Shown one piece after another: positions 16,229 through 24,179 of a stretch of 42,851 nt of DNA. Origin of the DNA: DATKPE01 sp035524335 (GTDB lineage Bacteria > Bacteroidota > Ignavibacteria > UBA10030 > SZUA-254); assembly GCA_035524335.1 (NCBI GenBank), contig DATKPE010000014.1, positions 1 through 42,851 of the forward strand, written 5' to 3'. Position numbers and translations under genes: made by a program. Positions within the stretch are counted from its first letter, which is position 1. Every line of letters begins with the position of its first letter. Below the pieces are notes generated by a model, which did not search any database, had not been told where the DNA came from, and saw nothing but the letters and a program-made list of their open reading frames with translations.

Positions 16229-17497
16229 TTATTGCCCTTTTTCCGGCATGAAGAAAACGACATCGGTGGCCGTCGTCATCCCGCTGTCGGATGTGTTCAC
16301 CATTTCGAGCCGCAGTCTGTTCGGTCCCGGCTTCAGCTCCCGTCCGCGTGTCGCGATCGTCATCCGGAGCGATCTGACTTCCCGGGACTTCAAACCAACC
16401 GGATTTTCCACAATCCGAAGCGTGCATCCGGGATCAGAGGAGGGGCATCGGATCAGGAACGCCGCATCGGACATGCTCCGGTTTGAAATTCGGATCTGAT
16501 AATCGTTCAGTACGGTGTCGCCGCCCCCTTTGCGGAAAAGGGTCGATCGGTCTCCCGTCGCCGAGAGGCCAAGCGGTTGGCGTGCCCGCGCGACAGCCAC
16601 GAGACCCGCACAGTAGACGAGGATGACCGCCAGAACAATGACCCGTTTCGCGTCGACAATGCCGAGACGTTCCCTCCAGCCGGCGCCCTTCCCTGTTTCA
16701 CCCCAGGAGAACGAAATGAGGGTCGGGAGCGGCTTTTTCAGTCGCCCGAGGATGGCGGTGCACGAATCGACGCAGACGCCGCAGTGGATGCATTCCGTCT
16801 GATACGGCGACATCCGGATGTCGATCCCCATCATGCAGTCCCGGACGCACGCTTTGCACTCGATGCACTCCCCCGCCCGTTCGGTCTGATAGCGGACAAT
16901 CTGGGTCTTTGCATCGGTCACCACCATCTGGAGCATGCCGTAGGGACAGGTCCGGGTACAGAATTTTTCCCGCCAGAACATGAGATCGGCGAAGAGAAGC
17001 AATGCCGTGCCGGCCAGAATGCCGGTGGTCACCGGTCCGAGCGCGCCCTTTCCGATGGCCGCCAGCATGGAGTACGGATCGACAAAATAGGCGATGAGAT
17101 TGAACGAGACGAGAAGCGAAAGAAGCGCCGCCGCCGCCGCGCTGATCCCCAGCGCAAGGAGGCGCCGCGCGGGTTTCCCGCCGCTCTTCGGCAGACCGAG
17201 TTTCCGCCGGACCGCCCGTTCGATTCCATGGATGAGTTCGCTCAGAACCGTCTGGGGACACATCCAGCCGCACCAGACGCGGCCGTAGACCATCGAAAAG
17301 GCAACGACCACGAAGAGCAGGAGCATGCAGACCAGAAACAGCAGATAAAATTCGTCCACCCAGAGAACCGTCGTGAGAAAATAAAACCGGAGGGTTGGGA
17401 CGTCAAGCCTCAGAACATTGCAGAACGGCAGGACCAGAATCGCGACGGTGCTGAGCGCCTGGACCCATCGCCGCTTCGCATTGTACGTCGACATCAT
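16229..17497 (-). CDS. ccoG: Cytochrome cbb3 oxidase accessory protein CcoG (FixG-like)
   Basis: A 422-residue membrane iron-sulfur protein. Residues about 15-180 carry membrane helices around VYGRVWCGWMCPQTVLSE. CTRTCPYGMLQ and the two-cluster ferredoxin segment (CIECKACVRDCMMG, then CIHCGVCVDSCTAI) bind [4Fe-4S]. The C-terminal 100 residues form the Ig-like FixG domain (LRIVENPVGLKSREVRSL). CcoG is the cupric reductase that supplies Cu(I) during cbb3 assembly. It is slightly shorter than proteobacterial CcoG (about 470), mainly in the N-terminal extension. Two adjacent ATGs exist (17497 and 17494). The stop codon of the preceding small subunit gene abuts the first ATG. It sits between the oxidase subunit genes and ccoI, as in other cbb3 clusters. 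Confidence 0.95.
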   Translation of the reverse strand: MMSTYNAKRRWVQALSTVAILVLPFCNVLRLDVPTLRFYFLTTVLWVDEFYLLFLVCMLLLFVVVAFSMVYGRVWCGWMCPQTVLSELIHGIERAVRRKLGLPKSGGKPARRLLALGISAAAAALLSLLVSFNLIAYFVDPYSMLAAIGKGALGPVTTGILAGTALLLFADLMFWREKFCTRTCPYGMLQMVVTDAKTQIVRYQTERAGECIECKACVRDCMMGIDIRMSPYQTECIHCGVCVDSCTAILGRLKKPLPTLISFSWGETGKGAGWRERLGIVDAKRVIVLAVILVYCAGLVAVARARQPLGLSATGDRSTLFRKGGGDTVLNDYQIRISNRSMSDAAFLIRCPSSDPGCTLRIVENPVGLKSREVRSLRMTIATRGRELKPGPNRLRLEMVNTSDSGMTTATDVVFFMPEKGQ

Positions 17498-17686
17498 TTA
17501 CTTCCCGATCTTCGCGTCGATCTGCTCCTGCTGAATCTGGTAGCTGGATTTCCAGTCCCGGTATTCGAAATAGTAGTACAGGCAGAAGAGCGAGATGATG
17601 ATATAGGAAAGAATGAGGAACCAGCCCGGACCGCGTTCGTTGTCCTGGCGGATTATTTCATCGTCCTGGAGAAGGTCGTTGCTCAT
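17498..17686 (-). CDS. Small membrane subunit like the CcoP N-terminal anchor (CcoQ position)
   Basis: A 62-residue protein with one membrane helix (PGWFLILSYIIISLFCLYYY). The segment DDEIIRQDNERGPGWF resembles the FixP/CcoP N-terminal domain, which has D-N-x-x-P-x-W-W before its helix. The start ATG at 17686 has a near-perfect AAAGGAGGA 5 nt upstream and overlaps the ccoO stop (ATGA). It has no haem motif and ends in a charged tail (QIQQEQIDAKIGK). By position (after ccoN and ccoO, before ccoG) it takes the place of both ccoQ and ccoP. I infer that it is the membrane anchor of a split CcoP or a CcoQ-like subunit; sequence alone does not decide between these. Confidence 0.7.
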   Translation of the reverse strand: MSNDLLQDDEIIRQDNERGPGWFLILSYIIISLFCLYYYFEYRDWKSSYQIQQEQIDAKIGK

Positions 17687-18309
17687 TGCTGTCCTCCTTT
17701 CGGTGCGGGGGAGGGAAGGGCGTTCAGTCGTTTCACCTGTTCCACCCCTTCCTCGCGCCACCGGATATTGGTCCCGAGTTTCTGGAGATATGCGACCAGC
17801 GCAACAGCCTCCTGCGTCGGCTGACCGGCCTTGTCGAAGAGCCAGGTGTACGCCGGCATCAGCGACCCGGGCGATGTGCTCCGCGGATCGCGAAGGTGGT
17901 TGATGTGCCAGGAATTATCGTACTTCCCCCCCACCCGGGCGAGATCGGGACCGACCCTGCGGGTTCCGAGCATATGGGGTTTGTCGTAGACGCACTCACC
18001 CGGTTCCGTCGGGGGCGCCTGTATGAGCGCACGGACGCCGAATCGTTTGTAGGTCTCCTCCTCCCCCATGCCGTACCGTTGGGTTTCCTCGAGGAGATTC
18101 CGGACCTGCTGTGTATGGCAGTACCAGCACCCTTCCCGCTGATAGATTTCCTTGCCCTGGAGTTCGAGCGCAGTATAATCCCGGGCATCCTTCGTCGGCG
18201 TATAAAGCGCCTTGTCGGTCAGGGGGACGATCATGGTAAAATACGTGCCGAGGAACATGAAGGCGGCAACGAAGAGCACGAGGAGAACGGCTTTCATTTC
18301 GAATTTCAT
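17683..18309 (-). CDS. ccoO: cbb3-type cytochrome c oxidase subunit II (monohaem CcoO)
   Basis: A 208-residue protein. An N-terminal membrane anchor (KAVLLVLFVAAFMFLGTYFT) is followed by the CcoO-specific haem site EGCWYCHTQQVRNLL near residue 60 and the conserved RVGPDLARVGGKYDNSWHINHLRDPR. A Met in GSLMPAYTWLF is the probable sixth haem ligand. CcoO passes electrons to the CcoN haem b. The gene begins 12 nt after ccoN and overlaps the next gene by 4 bases. Length is normal (about 200). This is an unambiguous family member, and its single haem matches other CcoO proteins. Confidence 0.96.
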   Translation of the reverse strand: MKFEMKAVLLVLFVAAFMFLGTYFTMIVPLTDKALYTPTKDARDYTALELQGKEIYQREGCWYCHTQQVRNLLEETQRYGMGEEETYKRFGVRALIQAPPTEPGECVYDKPHMLGTRRVGPDLARVGGKYDNSWHINHLRDPRSTSPGSLMPAYTWLFDKAGQPTQEAVALVAYLQKLGTNIRWREEGVEQVKRLNALPSPAPKGGQQ

Positions 18310-18321
18310 GGTCGTATCCTT

Positions 18322-19668
18322 TTATGCGGTGACGGGTGAGACCGGGGTCGTGGTCGACCGGGCCGTCTTCAGAACGTTGAAGGCAAACAGAAACTGCGCC
18401 AGGACGATCAGCAGGCCGGAAAACATCCGGACGACGTAATACGGAAACATCGCTTTCACCGTGTCGAGGAAGGCGATGGTGTAATCCATCCACTGGAGTC
18501 CCTGCACGAAACCGCCGATCCAGAGGCTGATCGCGAATCCCAGAAACCCGATGAAGGAGAGCCAGAAGTGCCACTCGCCCAGTTTATCCGAGTACATCGG
18601 CCGTTTCAGGATGCGCGGGAGCGCATAGTAGATGCCGGCCATGGCGAAGAACGAAAAGGCGCCGAAGAGCGCCATGTGCGCATGCCCGATGATCCAGTCG
18701 GTCTTGCTGACAATCTGATTGACGCTCCGGAGTGAGTGCATCGGTCCCTGAAAGCAGGTCAGGAGGTAAAACGTCGTGCCCGCCAGGAGAAACTTCACGA
18801 TGTAGTTTCCCTGAGCCCATTTTCCGCGCAGTGTTCCGTAAAAGTTGGTGATGACCGTCCAGACCGGAATCAGCAGAGAGACGCTGAAGAGGATCGCGAC
18901 GGTCTGAAGCCATGTCGGGATGGGACCGAAGAGGATGTGGTGCGCCCCGTTCCAGATGTAGAGAAACGCGATCGTCCAGAAACCTATGATCGAAAGCTTG
19001 TGGCTGTAGAGCGGATTGCCGGTCGATTTCGGTATGAAGTAATACGCCATCGAGAGCCCCATGGGGGTGAAGATGAGGCCGACGGCATTATGGCCGAACC
19101 ACCAGTTCACATTTGCGTCGTTGACGCCTGAATAGACCGGAAGGTTTCCGACGATCCAGAGAACCGCCGTCCAGATGATCGTCCCCATGAGATACCAGAG
19201 GGAAACGTACATCTGCTCATACTTTCTCTTCGCGATCGTCGCAAACATGTTGATGCCGAAGAGAACCCAGGCGATCGTGACGAGGCCGTCGAGCCAGGAA
19301 TTGAGTTCGAGATATTCCTTCGCCTGCGTATCGCCGGCGGCGAGGGTGACGACGGCTCCGAGGATGATGACGACCCAGAGGGCGAGCGTCGTCAGGCCGA
19401 GTTTTTCGCTGAACAGCTTCCGGCCCGCCAGACGCGGCACGACGTAGTACGCGAGCCCCATGTTGGCGGCCAGCAGCCAGCCGAAAAGCACGCCGTTGGT
19501 ATGGATCGGACGGATCCTGCCGAAGCTGAGAGGCCCCATTCCCCCCAGAAAATCGGGGAAAATGAATTTGATCGCCATCGTCAGCCCGATCAGGATCGTG
19601 ATCAGAAAAAAGACGATCGACACGTAGATGAATCCGCGTGCGCTTTTGTCTTCGTGAACTGTCTCCAT
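18322..19668 (-). CDS. ccoN: cbb3-type cytochrome c oxidase catalytic subunit I (CcoN)
   Basis: A 448-residue, roughly 12-helix haem-copper oxidase subunit. The low-spin haem b ligand is the His in RPIHTNGVLFGW. CuB ligands lie in WWFGHNAVGL and NGAHHILFG. The high-spin and low-spin haem ligands lie in DWIIGHAHMALFGAFSFFA. I chose the ATG at 19668 (METVHEDKSARG) because AAAGGA precedes it by 6 nt; the ATG five codons upstream lacks a binding site. The enzyme reduces O2 to water with high affinity and pumps protons, typical of growth at low oxygen. It lies 64 nt after the dihaem cytochrome gene, the largest gap inside the operon, which could host an internal promoter. Confidence 0.96.
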   Translation of the reverse strand: METVHEDKSARGFIYVSIVFFLITILIGLTMAIKFIFPDFLGGMGPLSFGRIRPIHTNGVLFGWLLAANMGLAYYVVPRLAGRKLFSEKLGLTTLALWVVIILGAVVTLAAGDTQAKEYLELNSWLDGLVTIAWVLFGINMFATIAKRKYEQMYVSLWYLMGTIIWTAVLWIVGNLPVYSGVNDANVNWWFGHNAVGLIFTPMGLSMAYYFIPKSTGNPLYSHKLSIIGFWTIAFLYIWNGAHHILFGPIPTWLQTVAILFSVSLLIPVWTVITNFYGTLRGKWAQGNYIVKFLLAGTTFYLLTCFQGPMHSLRSVNQIVSKTDWIIGHAHMALFGAFSFFAMAGIYYALPRILKRPMYSDKLGEWHFWLSFIGFLGFAISLWIGGFVQGLQWMDYTIAFLDTVKAMFPYYVVRMFSGLLIVLAQFLFAFNVLKTARSTTTPVSPVTA

Positions 19669-19732
19669 GGAGATTCCTTTCATTGATAAACGACGGGATC
19701 GGACGGATCGGAACAGACCTTCATGATTCCGC

Positions 19733-20524
19733 TCACTGTTTACTTTCTGCTTTGCGGCGCTCCTCGGATGCCCGGGCGCGCAGATATGCGATCGTGCTCC
19801 ACCGTTCGGCGTCGCTCAGAACGCCGATCCAGGGGAGCATGGAGGTGCCCGGAACACCGTTGGTGACCGAATCGTACAGCCGGAAGTCCGGAATGTAATC
19901 GATAAACGGTTTTTCTCCCCAGGAAGCGATCGTCACGAGATTTCTCGGGGCCGGAACCAGATTGGGCGCTATAACCCCCTTGCCGTCGGCCGCCGGCCCG
20001 TGACAGCTCGTGCAGTAGTTCAGGAACACCCGCTTTCCCGTTGCGATCACGTCGTCACCCGCCGCAAGCGGGTTTTTCATTTCTGACGTCACGTTCTGAT
20101 GCGCGACCGCATTCGGGATGTTGATCGTGTCGTCGGCAGTCAGAGAACGGATGTAGTGTATCACGTTCCACCGCTTTGCCGGGGAAAGAATCATCTCGAA
20201 GGATGGCATCGCCGTTCCGCGGACGCCGCCGCTGATCGACGTATACATCCGCTCGCTCGAGAGATATTTGACAAACTGCGCGTTCCGGAGATTCTGCGGT
20301 TTGGGCACAAGGTTGAGAGCCTGCTGGCCTCTGCCGTCGGCCCGGCGGCCGTGGCATCCGGCGCAGTATTCGAAAAACACCCCTTCACCCGCCCTGACCG
20401 ACAGAGGGGTTGATGGAGGAGCCTGCCGGTCCTGAGACCGGAGTCCGGTCCCAACCGGCGCACCGATGAGAAGGACTGCTCCCACGAGGGTAACGAGACG
20501 GAAAAGTTTGAGCAAACAGTTCAT
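19733..20524 (-). CDS. Exported dihaem cytochrome c (possible functional CcoP)
   Basis: A 263-residue protein with a signal peptide or uncleaved anchor (LFRLVTLVGAVLLIGAPVG) and two cytochrome c domains, each with one CxxCH: EYCAGCHGRRADGRG (about residue 53) and NYCTSCHGPAADGKG (about 175). MPSFEMILSPAKRW and MLPWIGVLSDAERW hold the probable Met ligands. I chose the ATG at 20524 (MNCLLKLFR), with AGGGA 9 nt upstream; an ATG at 20542 overlaps the preceding stop (ATGA) and would add six residues. It lies immediately before ccoN. Two tandem class I haem c domains are the layout of the CcoP periplasmic part, which has no other candidate here. It could instead be a mobile electron carrier between the two complexes. 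Confidence 0.88.
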   Translation of the reverse strand: MNCLLKLFRLVTLVGAVLLIGAPVGTGLRSQDRQAPPSTPLSVRAGEGVFFEYCAGCHGRRADGRGQQALNLVPKPQNLRNAQFVKYLSSERMYTSISGGVRGTAMPSFEMILSPAKRWNVIHYIRSLTADDTINIPNAVAHQNVTSEMKNPLAAGDDVIATGKRVFLNYCTSCHGPAADGKGVIAPNLVPAPRNLVTIASWGEKPFIDYIPDFRLYDSVTNGVPGTSMLPWIGVLSDAERWSTIAYLRARASEERRKAESKQ

Positions 20525-20538
20525 GGCACGGTTCCCTG

Positions 20539-21246
20539 TCATTGAACACAATTCGGACACACGGGAGCGCCGGTCATCCAGCCGAGATACGGAACATGAA
20601 ATCCCCGGAGGACGAGCATGGCACCCATACAGATGATGATGACCGCAGCGACCCGTTCGGCTCCGCTCCTCAGTCGCGCGGTCAGGACCGACGATACCAC
20701 GCCGAGCAGTGAAAGAGCCGGGGCCATCCCCGCGGCAAAGACCGCCATCAGGAGCGATCCCTGAAGAACGGATCCGGTCGAGGCGGCACGGGCGACCATT
20801 GCATACAAAATACCGCATGGCAGAAGCGGCGTCAGGAGACCCAGGCCGAGCACCGCCGCCCGGCTCCGGCGCCGGAGAAGCGCGCCGCGAATCCTGATCA
20901 TGAGGCCGGGAGCCGGAACACCCGTCAGAAACCCCGGCAGGGGAAATAATCCCAGGAGCGAGATCCCCGCGCCGATCATGAAAACGCCGGCCGCGACGGC
21001 GAACACTTCCCCGGCATGACGGAACCATCCGGCGGTCATGCCGATCATGCCGGCCACCGCCCCGAGAACCGCATACGAGAGAATCCTGCCGGCATTGTAG
21101 GCAAGATGGAGGGACACTCCCCGCCATGGACCGGAATCGGCCGCACCGGCGGGAAGTGAATACGCGAGCACGATCGTTCCGCACATCCCCAGACAATGCA
21201 TGCTGGCCAGAAGTCCGGCCGTGAATATGAGCGCGACATCGATCAC
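20539..21246 (-). CDS. SafE/UreH-like membrane protein linked to cbb3 maturation
   Basis: A 235-residue polytopic protein with about six membrane helices. The N-terminal FTAGLLASMHCLGMCGTIVLAYS carries the Met/Cys-rich signature of the 'sulfite exporter TauE/SafE' (UreH-like) family. That family is very often encoded next to cbb3 oxidase genes and is thought to handle copper. The C-terminus ends APVCPNCVQ, a possible soft-metal site. It overlaps the pentahaem cytochrome gene by 4 bases (ATGA) and the next gene nearly as closely, so it belongs to the operon. I infer a role in copper delivery or assembly; transport of sulfur compounds is the alternative suggested only by the family name. Confidence 0.85.
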   Translation of the reverse strand: MIDVALIFTAGLLASMHCLGMCGTIVLAYSLPAGAADSGPWRGVSLHLAYNAGRILSYAVLGAVAGMIGMTAGWFRHAGEVFAVAAGVFMIGAGISLLGLFPLPGFLTGVPAPGLMIRIRGALLRRRSRAAVLGLGLLTPLLPCGILYAMVARAASTGSVLQGSLLMAVFAAGMAPALSLLGVVSSVLTARLRSGAERVAAVIIICMGAMLVLRGFHVPYLGWMTGAPVCPNCVQ

Positions 21247-22361
21247 TTCTGCTGCCCTGTGCCGTAATACGCCGCGTTATCGTTCGTCAGCGTCGTCAGC
21301 GACGAGAGATAGAGGGCGAGCGCCTCCAGTTCGCTCCGGGAATACCGGAAGTCGGGCATGATCGACCCCCCGATCAGCGTCCGGGGATCGATGTGGTGCT
21401 GAATGATCCATTCCTTTGTCCTCTGCCTGCCGTAGACGCTCAGATCCGGCCCGATCTTCCCGCCCACCCCATTGATGGAATGACACGCATCGCACGACTT
21501 ATCCGCGAAGACTTTCCGTCCCGCCTCGACGGTCAGGGGAACCTCGGCCGGTCCCGACGATTTCCACGACTTGATCGCCTCGTACCGGGTGACCGGGCCC
21601 TGGACCAGATTCTCCCCCGTCAGACTCTTCAGAAAAATGACAAGATCCTCCAGCTCGTCCTTCGACAATGGAAACGTCGGCATGATCGATTCGATCGAAT
21701 TTGCCTTCGGGAAAACGATCGATTCCTCGAGATACGCCAGCGGCCATTTTGCCCCCACCCGCGTCAGTTCCGGACCGAGCTTTCCAGAAGAAACCCCCTC
21801 GATCTTATGACAGCCGTAGCAGGCCTTCTTATGGAATAGTTCCGCACCGGCCCGCAGTCGCGGCGTCTCGTTCAGGTAGGGAGCCGGGTGACATTTTGCA
21901 CAGCCCGACTCGATGTACGACCCGTGCAGGAGCGGCTCCATCCAGTGCTTGTCCTCTCCGTGCGCATCGCTCACCGAGAGACCGCGGCCGTTCCCGTCAT
22001 GACACGTCGTACAGCCGAAGAGACGATAGGCATGATTTCCCGGTATGACGGGATGGGTCCGGAAGGGTTGGGGCGCATCGGCAAAGCGCTTGTCATCCAC
22101 CCCCATATGGCAGGTGACACAGCGGTCGACCCGGTCGCGGCCGAACCCGGTCACGACGATTTGTTCGATGCGCGGAGCTCGGCTCCGGAGAATCTCCCGC
22201 ATCTGGGGGTCGGTGGTCTTTTCATAGACCAGCCCGAGATATTCCTTCTGATACCGCCGCCATTCCGTATCGTAATTCTTGTAGATGATGAAGACATTTC
22301 CGATCACCAGGAAGAGGGCCGCGGCGACGAGCGCGATTTTGATTGAGAATCCGACATTCAT
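21243..22361 (-). CDS. Membrane-anchored pentahaem cytochrome c of the bc-type complex
   Basis: A 372-residue protein with an N-terminal membrane anchor (IALVAAALFLVIGNVFIIY) and five CxxCH haem sites: CVTCH, CTTCH, CAKCH, CYGCH and CDACH. The first three sit in a compact multihaem module (about 80-165). The last two lie in separate class I cytochrome c domains (about 170-260 and 270-360), each with a downstream Met (SIMPTFPLSKDE, SIMPDFRYSRSE). It starts 12 nt after the subunit IV gene. No cytochrome c1 or f gene is present, so I infer that this protein receives electrons from the Rieske centre. Multihaem partners of Rieske/cytochrome b complexes are known in several anaerobe-related phyla. 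Confidence 0.9.
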   Translation of the reverse strand: MNVGFSIKIALVAAALFLVIGNVFIIYKNYDTEWRRYQKEYLGLVYEKTTDPQMREILRSRAPRIEQIVVTGFGRDRVDRCVTCHMGVDDKRFADAPQPFRTHPVIPGNHAYRLFGCTTCHDGNGRGLSVSDAHGEDKHWMEPLLHGSYIESGCAKCHPAPYLNETPRLRAGAELFHKKACYGCHKIEGVSSGKLGPELTRVGAKWPLAYLEESIVFPKANSIESIMPTFPLSKDELEDLVIFLKSLTGENLVQGPVTRYEAIKSWKSSGPAEVPLTVEAGRKVFADKSCDACHSINGVGGKIGPDLSVYGRQRTKEWIIQHHIDPRTLIGGSIMPDFRYSRSELEALALYLSSLTTLTNDNAAYYGTGQQK

Positions 22362-22373
22362 GGAGGTTGATCC

Positions 22374-22898
22374 TTAATGTTCCCACGGAACGACGAAGCT
22401 CCAGTTCGGTCCCCGGAAGTAGGTCCCGAGGACGATCAGAGCAAACATGACGATCAGAAAACCGAGAAATATGCCGTTCGCAAGCCACCGTTCTTTTGCG
22501 AACCAGACGCCGATACCGACCTTTTTCCGGTCGATAAAAGGAACCAGGAGGAGCACCAGGACGATGATGGTCGGAATGAGAACCCCGCCGATGAAGGCGG
22601 AATAGCTCACCAGCTCCTGCAGGCCCAGGAAGTACCACGGCGCCTTGGCCGGATTCGGAGGATGGTTCGGGTTTGCAATTTCCTCCAGCGGCGCATTGAA
22701 CATAAACGCGGCCAGAAGCAGAAACGCGACCACCAGCGCGAACAGCACGAGCTCCCTGATCAGCAGATGCGGCCAGGTGAACACCATATCGTCCGGCTGG
22801 AGTCCCACCGTCGGCTTTGTCCCCCGCATCAGTTCCATCAGACCGTAGGTCTTCTCCGTATTTTTCGGATAGACATATTTCGTGTTGACTTCCTTCAT
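22374..22898 (-). CDS. Cytochrome b C-terminal domain protein (subunit IV-like)
   Basis: A 174-residue protein with three main membrane helices. VFTWPHLLIRELVLFALVV begins the domain. NPAKAPWYFLGLQEL occupies the place of the PEWY quinol-site motif, here reading APWY, so the acidic residue is absent or displaced. The later helices are FIGGVLIPTIIVLVLLLVPF and GIFLGFLIVMFALIVLGTYF. This is the C-terminal half of cytochrome b, encoded separately as in b6f complexes and the Gram-positive qcrBC type. It overlaps the cytochrome b6-like gene by 4 bases. Together the two form the quinol-oxidising core. The final SFVVPWEH is short, with no added cytochrome domain. Confidence 0.93.
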   Translation of the reverse strand: MKEVNTKYVYPKNTEKTYGLMELMRGTKPTVGLQPDDMVFTWPHLLIRELVLFALVVAFLLLAAFMFNAPLEEIANPNHPPNPAKAPWYFLGLQELVSYSAFIGGVLIPTIIVLVLLLVPFIDRKKVGIGVWFAKERWLANGIFLGFLIVMFALIVLGTYFRGPNWSFVVPWEH

Positions 22899-23683
22899 TG
22901 TCCGCCTCCTTCCGGGGGGATGTCGTTATCCGCCGGATGGGAAAGTCCGCCGTCTTTCCGGATCCGCCAGAAATGCACAGCCAGGAATATCGAGAGGATC
23001 CCGGGGAGGATCACAACATGGAGCACATAGAAGCGAACGAGCGCCTCCTGCCCGACCACATCCGCCCCGAGCAGAAATTTCCTGAGCGGCTGGCCGAGGA
23101 CCGGGGCATAGCCCGCGATCGAAGTACCGACCGTGATCGCCCAGAAGGCCAGCTGATCCCACGGCAGAAGATAGCCGGTGAACGAAAGCCCCAGCGTCAG
23201 AAGGAGAAGGATCACACCGATGACCCAGTTGAACTCCCGCGGCGGTTTATACGCGCCCGTAAAGAAGACCCGGGCCATGTGCAGGATCACAAACACCACC
23301 ATCGTCTCCGCCGCCCACTTGTGAATGTTCCGGAGAACAAATCCGAAATCGACCGAGGACCGCAGGTCGAGCATCCGGTTGTAGGCCTCCGTGGCAGACG
23401 GGAAGTAGTAAAACATCAGCCAGATCCCGGTAAAGGTCAGGACGAGGAACAGGATCGTCGCGATCACCCCCAGTCCGTATGTGTAGGTCAGGCGGAGCGA
23501 ATGTTTCGATACCTTGACGGGATGGATGTGGAGAAACAGGCTGTTGAAGACGACGTAGGACTGTCCTTCCGCGTCTTCGGGGAGACGGCCGTAGCGGAAC
23601 AGCGAGCGCCAGACATTTCCGAAGAAATTCCCCTTCGCGCGGACCTGCGGTTGCTTCGTGAGTGTTGTCGGTTGTTCAGACAC
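22895..23683 (-). CDS. Cytochrome b6-like subunit (cytochrome b N-terminal domain)
   Basis: A 262-residue, four-helix cytochrome b. The helix B ligands are in NIHKWAAETMVVFVILHMARVF, with 13 residues between the two His. The helix D ligands are in VLHVVILPGILSIFLAVHFW, with 14 residues between them, the spacing typical of b6 rather than mitochondrial-type cytochrome b. GYLLPWDQLAFWAITVGTS is the conserved Qo-side segment. No suitable ATG exists; I chose GTG at 23683 (VSEQPTTL) because GGAGGATCACC lies immediately before it, 16 nt after the Rieske stop. An N-terminal extension of about 50 residues precedes the first helix. Together with subunit IV, the Rieske protein and the pentahaem cytochrome it would oxidise (mena)quinol. 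Confidence 0.93.
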   Translation of the reverse strand: MSEQPTTLTKQPQVRAKGNFFGNVWRSLFRYGRLPEDAEGQSYVVFNSLFLHIHPVKVSKHSLRLTYTYGLGVIATILFLVLTFTGIWLMFYYFPSATEAYNRMLDLRSSVDFGFVLRNIHKWAAETMVVFVILHMARVFFTGAYKPPREFNWVIGVILLLLTLGLSFTGYLLPWDQLAFWAITVGTSIAGYAPVLGQPLRKFLLGADVVGQEALVRFYVLHVVILPGILSIFLAVHFWRIRKDGGLSHPADNDIPPEGGGQ

Positions 23684-23699
23684 GGTGATCCTCCATCGG

Positions 23700-24179
23700 T
23701 CAGGAAACTTTGAAATAGGTTCCGGGCGGAACAATGACGCCCTTATCGATCTCCAGCTCGCCGTTCGGCGCAACGCTGACCTGATACCAGTCGAGCGGGC
23801 GGGGCGCCGGCCCGCCGGTGACGTAACCGTCGTTGTCGTACTGACTGCCGTGGCAGGGGCACTCGAACCCGGCGTCGGAAATGCGCACGGTGCATCCGAG
23901 GTGGGTGCAGGTGACCGATATCGCCGCGAATCCCTTCTTGTCCCGGATCACGGCTATCCGCTCATCCTCCAGCAGTTCCTTGATCCCCTCCTTGTAATCG
24001 TCGGGCCGCCCGGCCCGGATCACCGTCGCCGGCCCGTAATCGACAGCGGGTTTGAGGTAGAGAATGTTTCCGAGAGCCGCGGCGACCGCCGAGACGCCGA
24101 CGCCGGCCCACCCGAGTGTCGAAAGAAAGGTCCGCCGGTCGATCTCCGGCTGTTGGACTCTGACCTGTTTCTTTTTCAT
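23700..24179 (-). CDS. Rieske [2Fe-2S] protein of the bc-type complex
   Basis: A 159-residue protein. The N-terminus has a twin-arginine signal (IDRRTFLSTLGWAGVGVSA, Arg15-Arg16) followed by a hydrophobic segment that probably stays as the membrane anchor. The cluster is bound by CTHLGCTV and CPCHGSQYDNDG, giving two Cys and two His; the first cluster loop also gives the disulfide Cys. VTGGPAPRPLDWY is the conserved Pro loop. It accepts one electron from quinol at the Qo site and passes it to the cytochrome. The start overlaps the ccoS stop (ATGA). It is the first structural gene of the bc-type complex. Confidence 0.95.
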   Translation of the reverse strand: MKKKQVRVQQPEIDRRTFLSTLGWAGVGVSAVAAALGNILYLKPAVDYGPATVIRAGRPDDYKEGIKELLEDERIAVIRDKKGFAAISVTCTHLGCTVRISDAGFECPCHGSQYDNDGYVTGGPAPRPLDWYQVSVAPNGELEIDKGVIVPPGTYFKVS

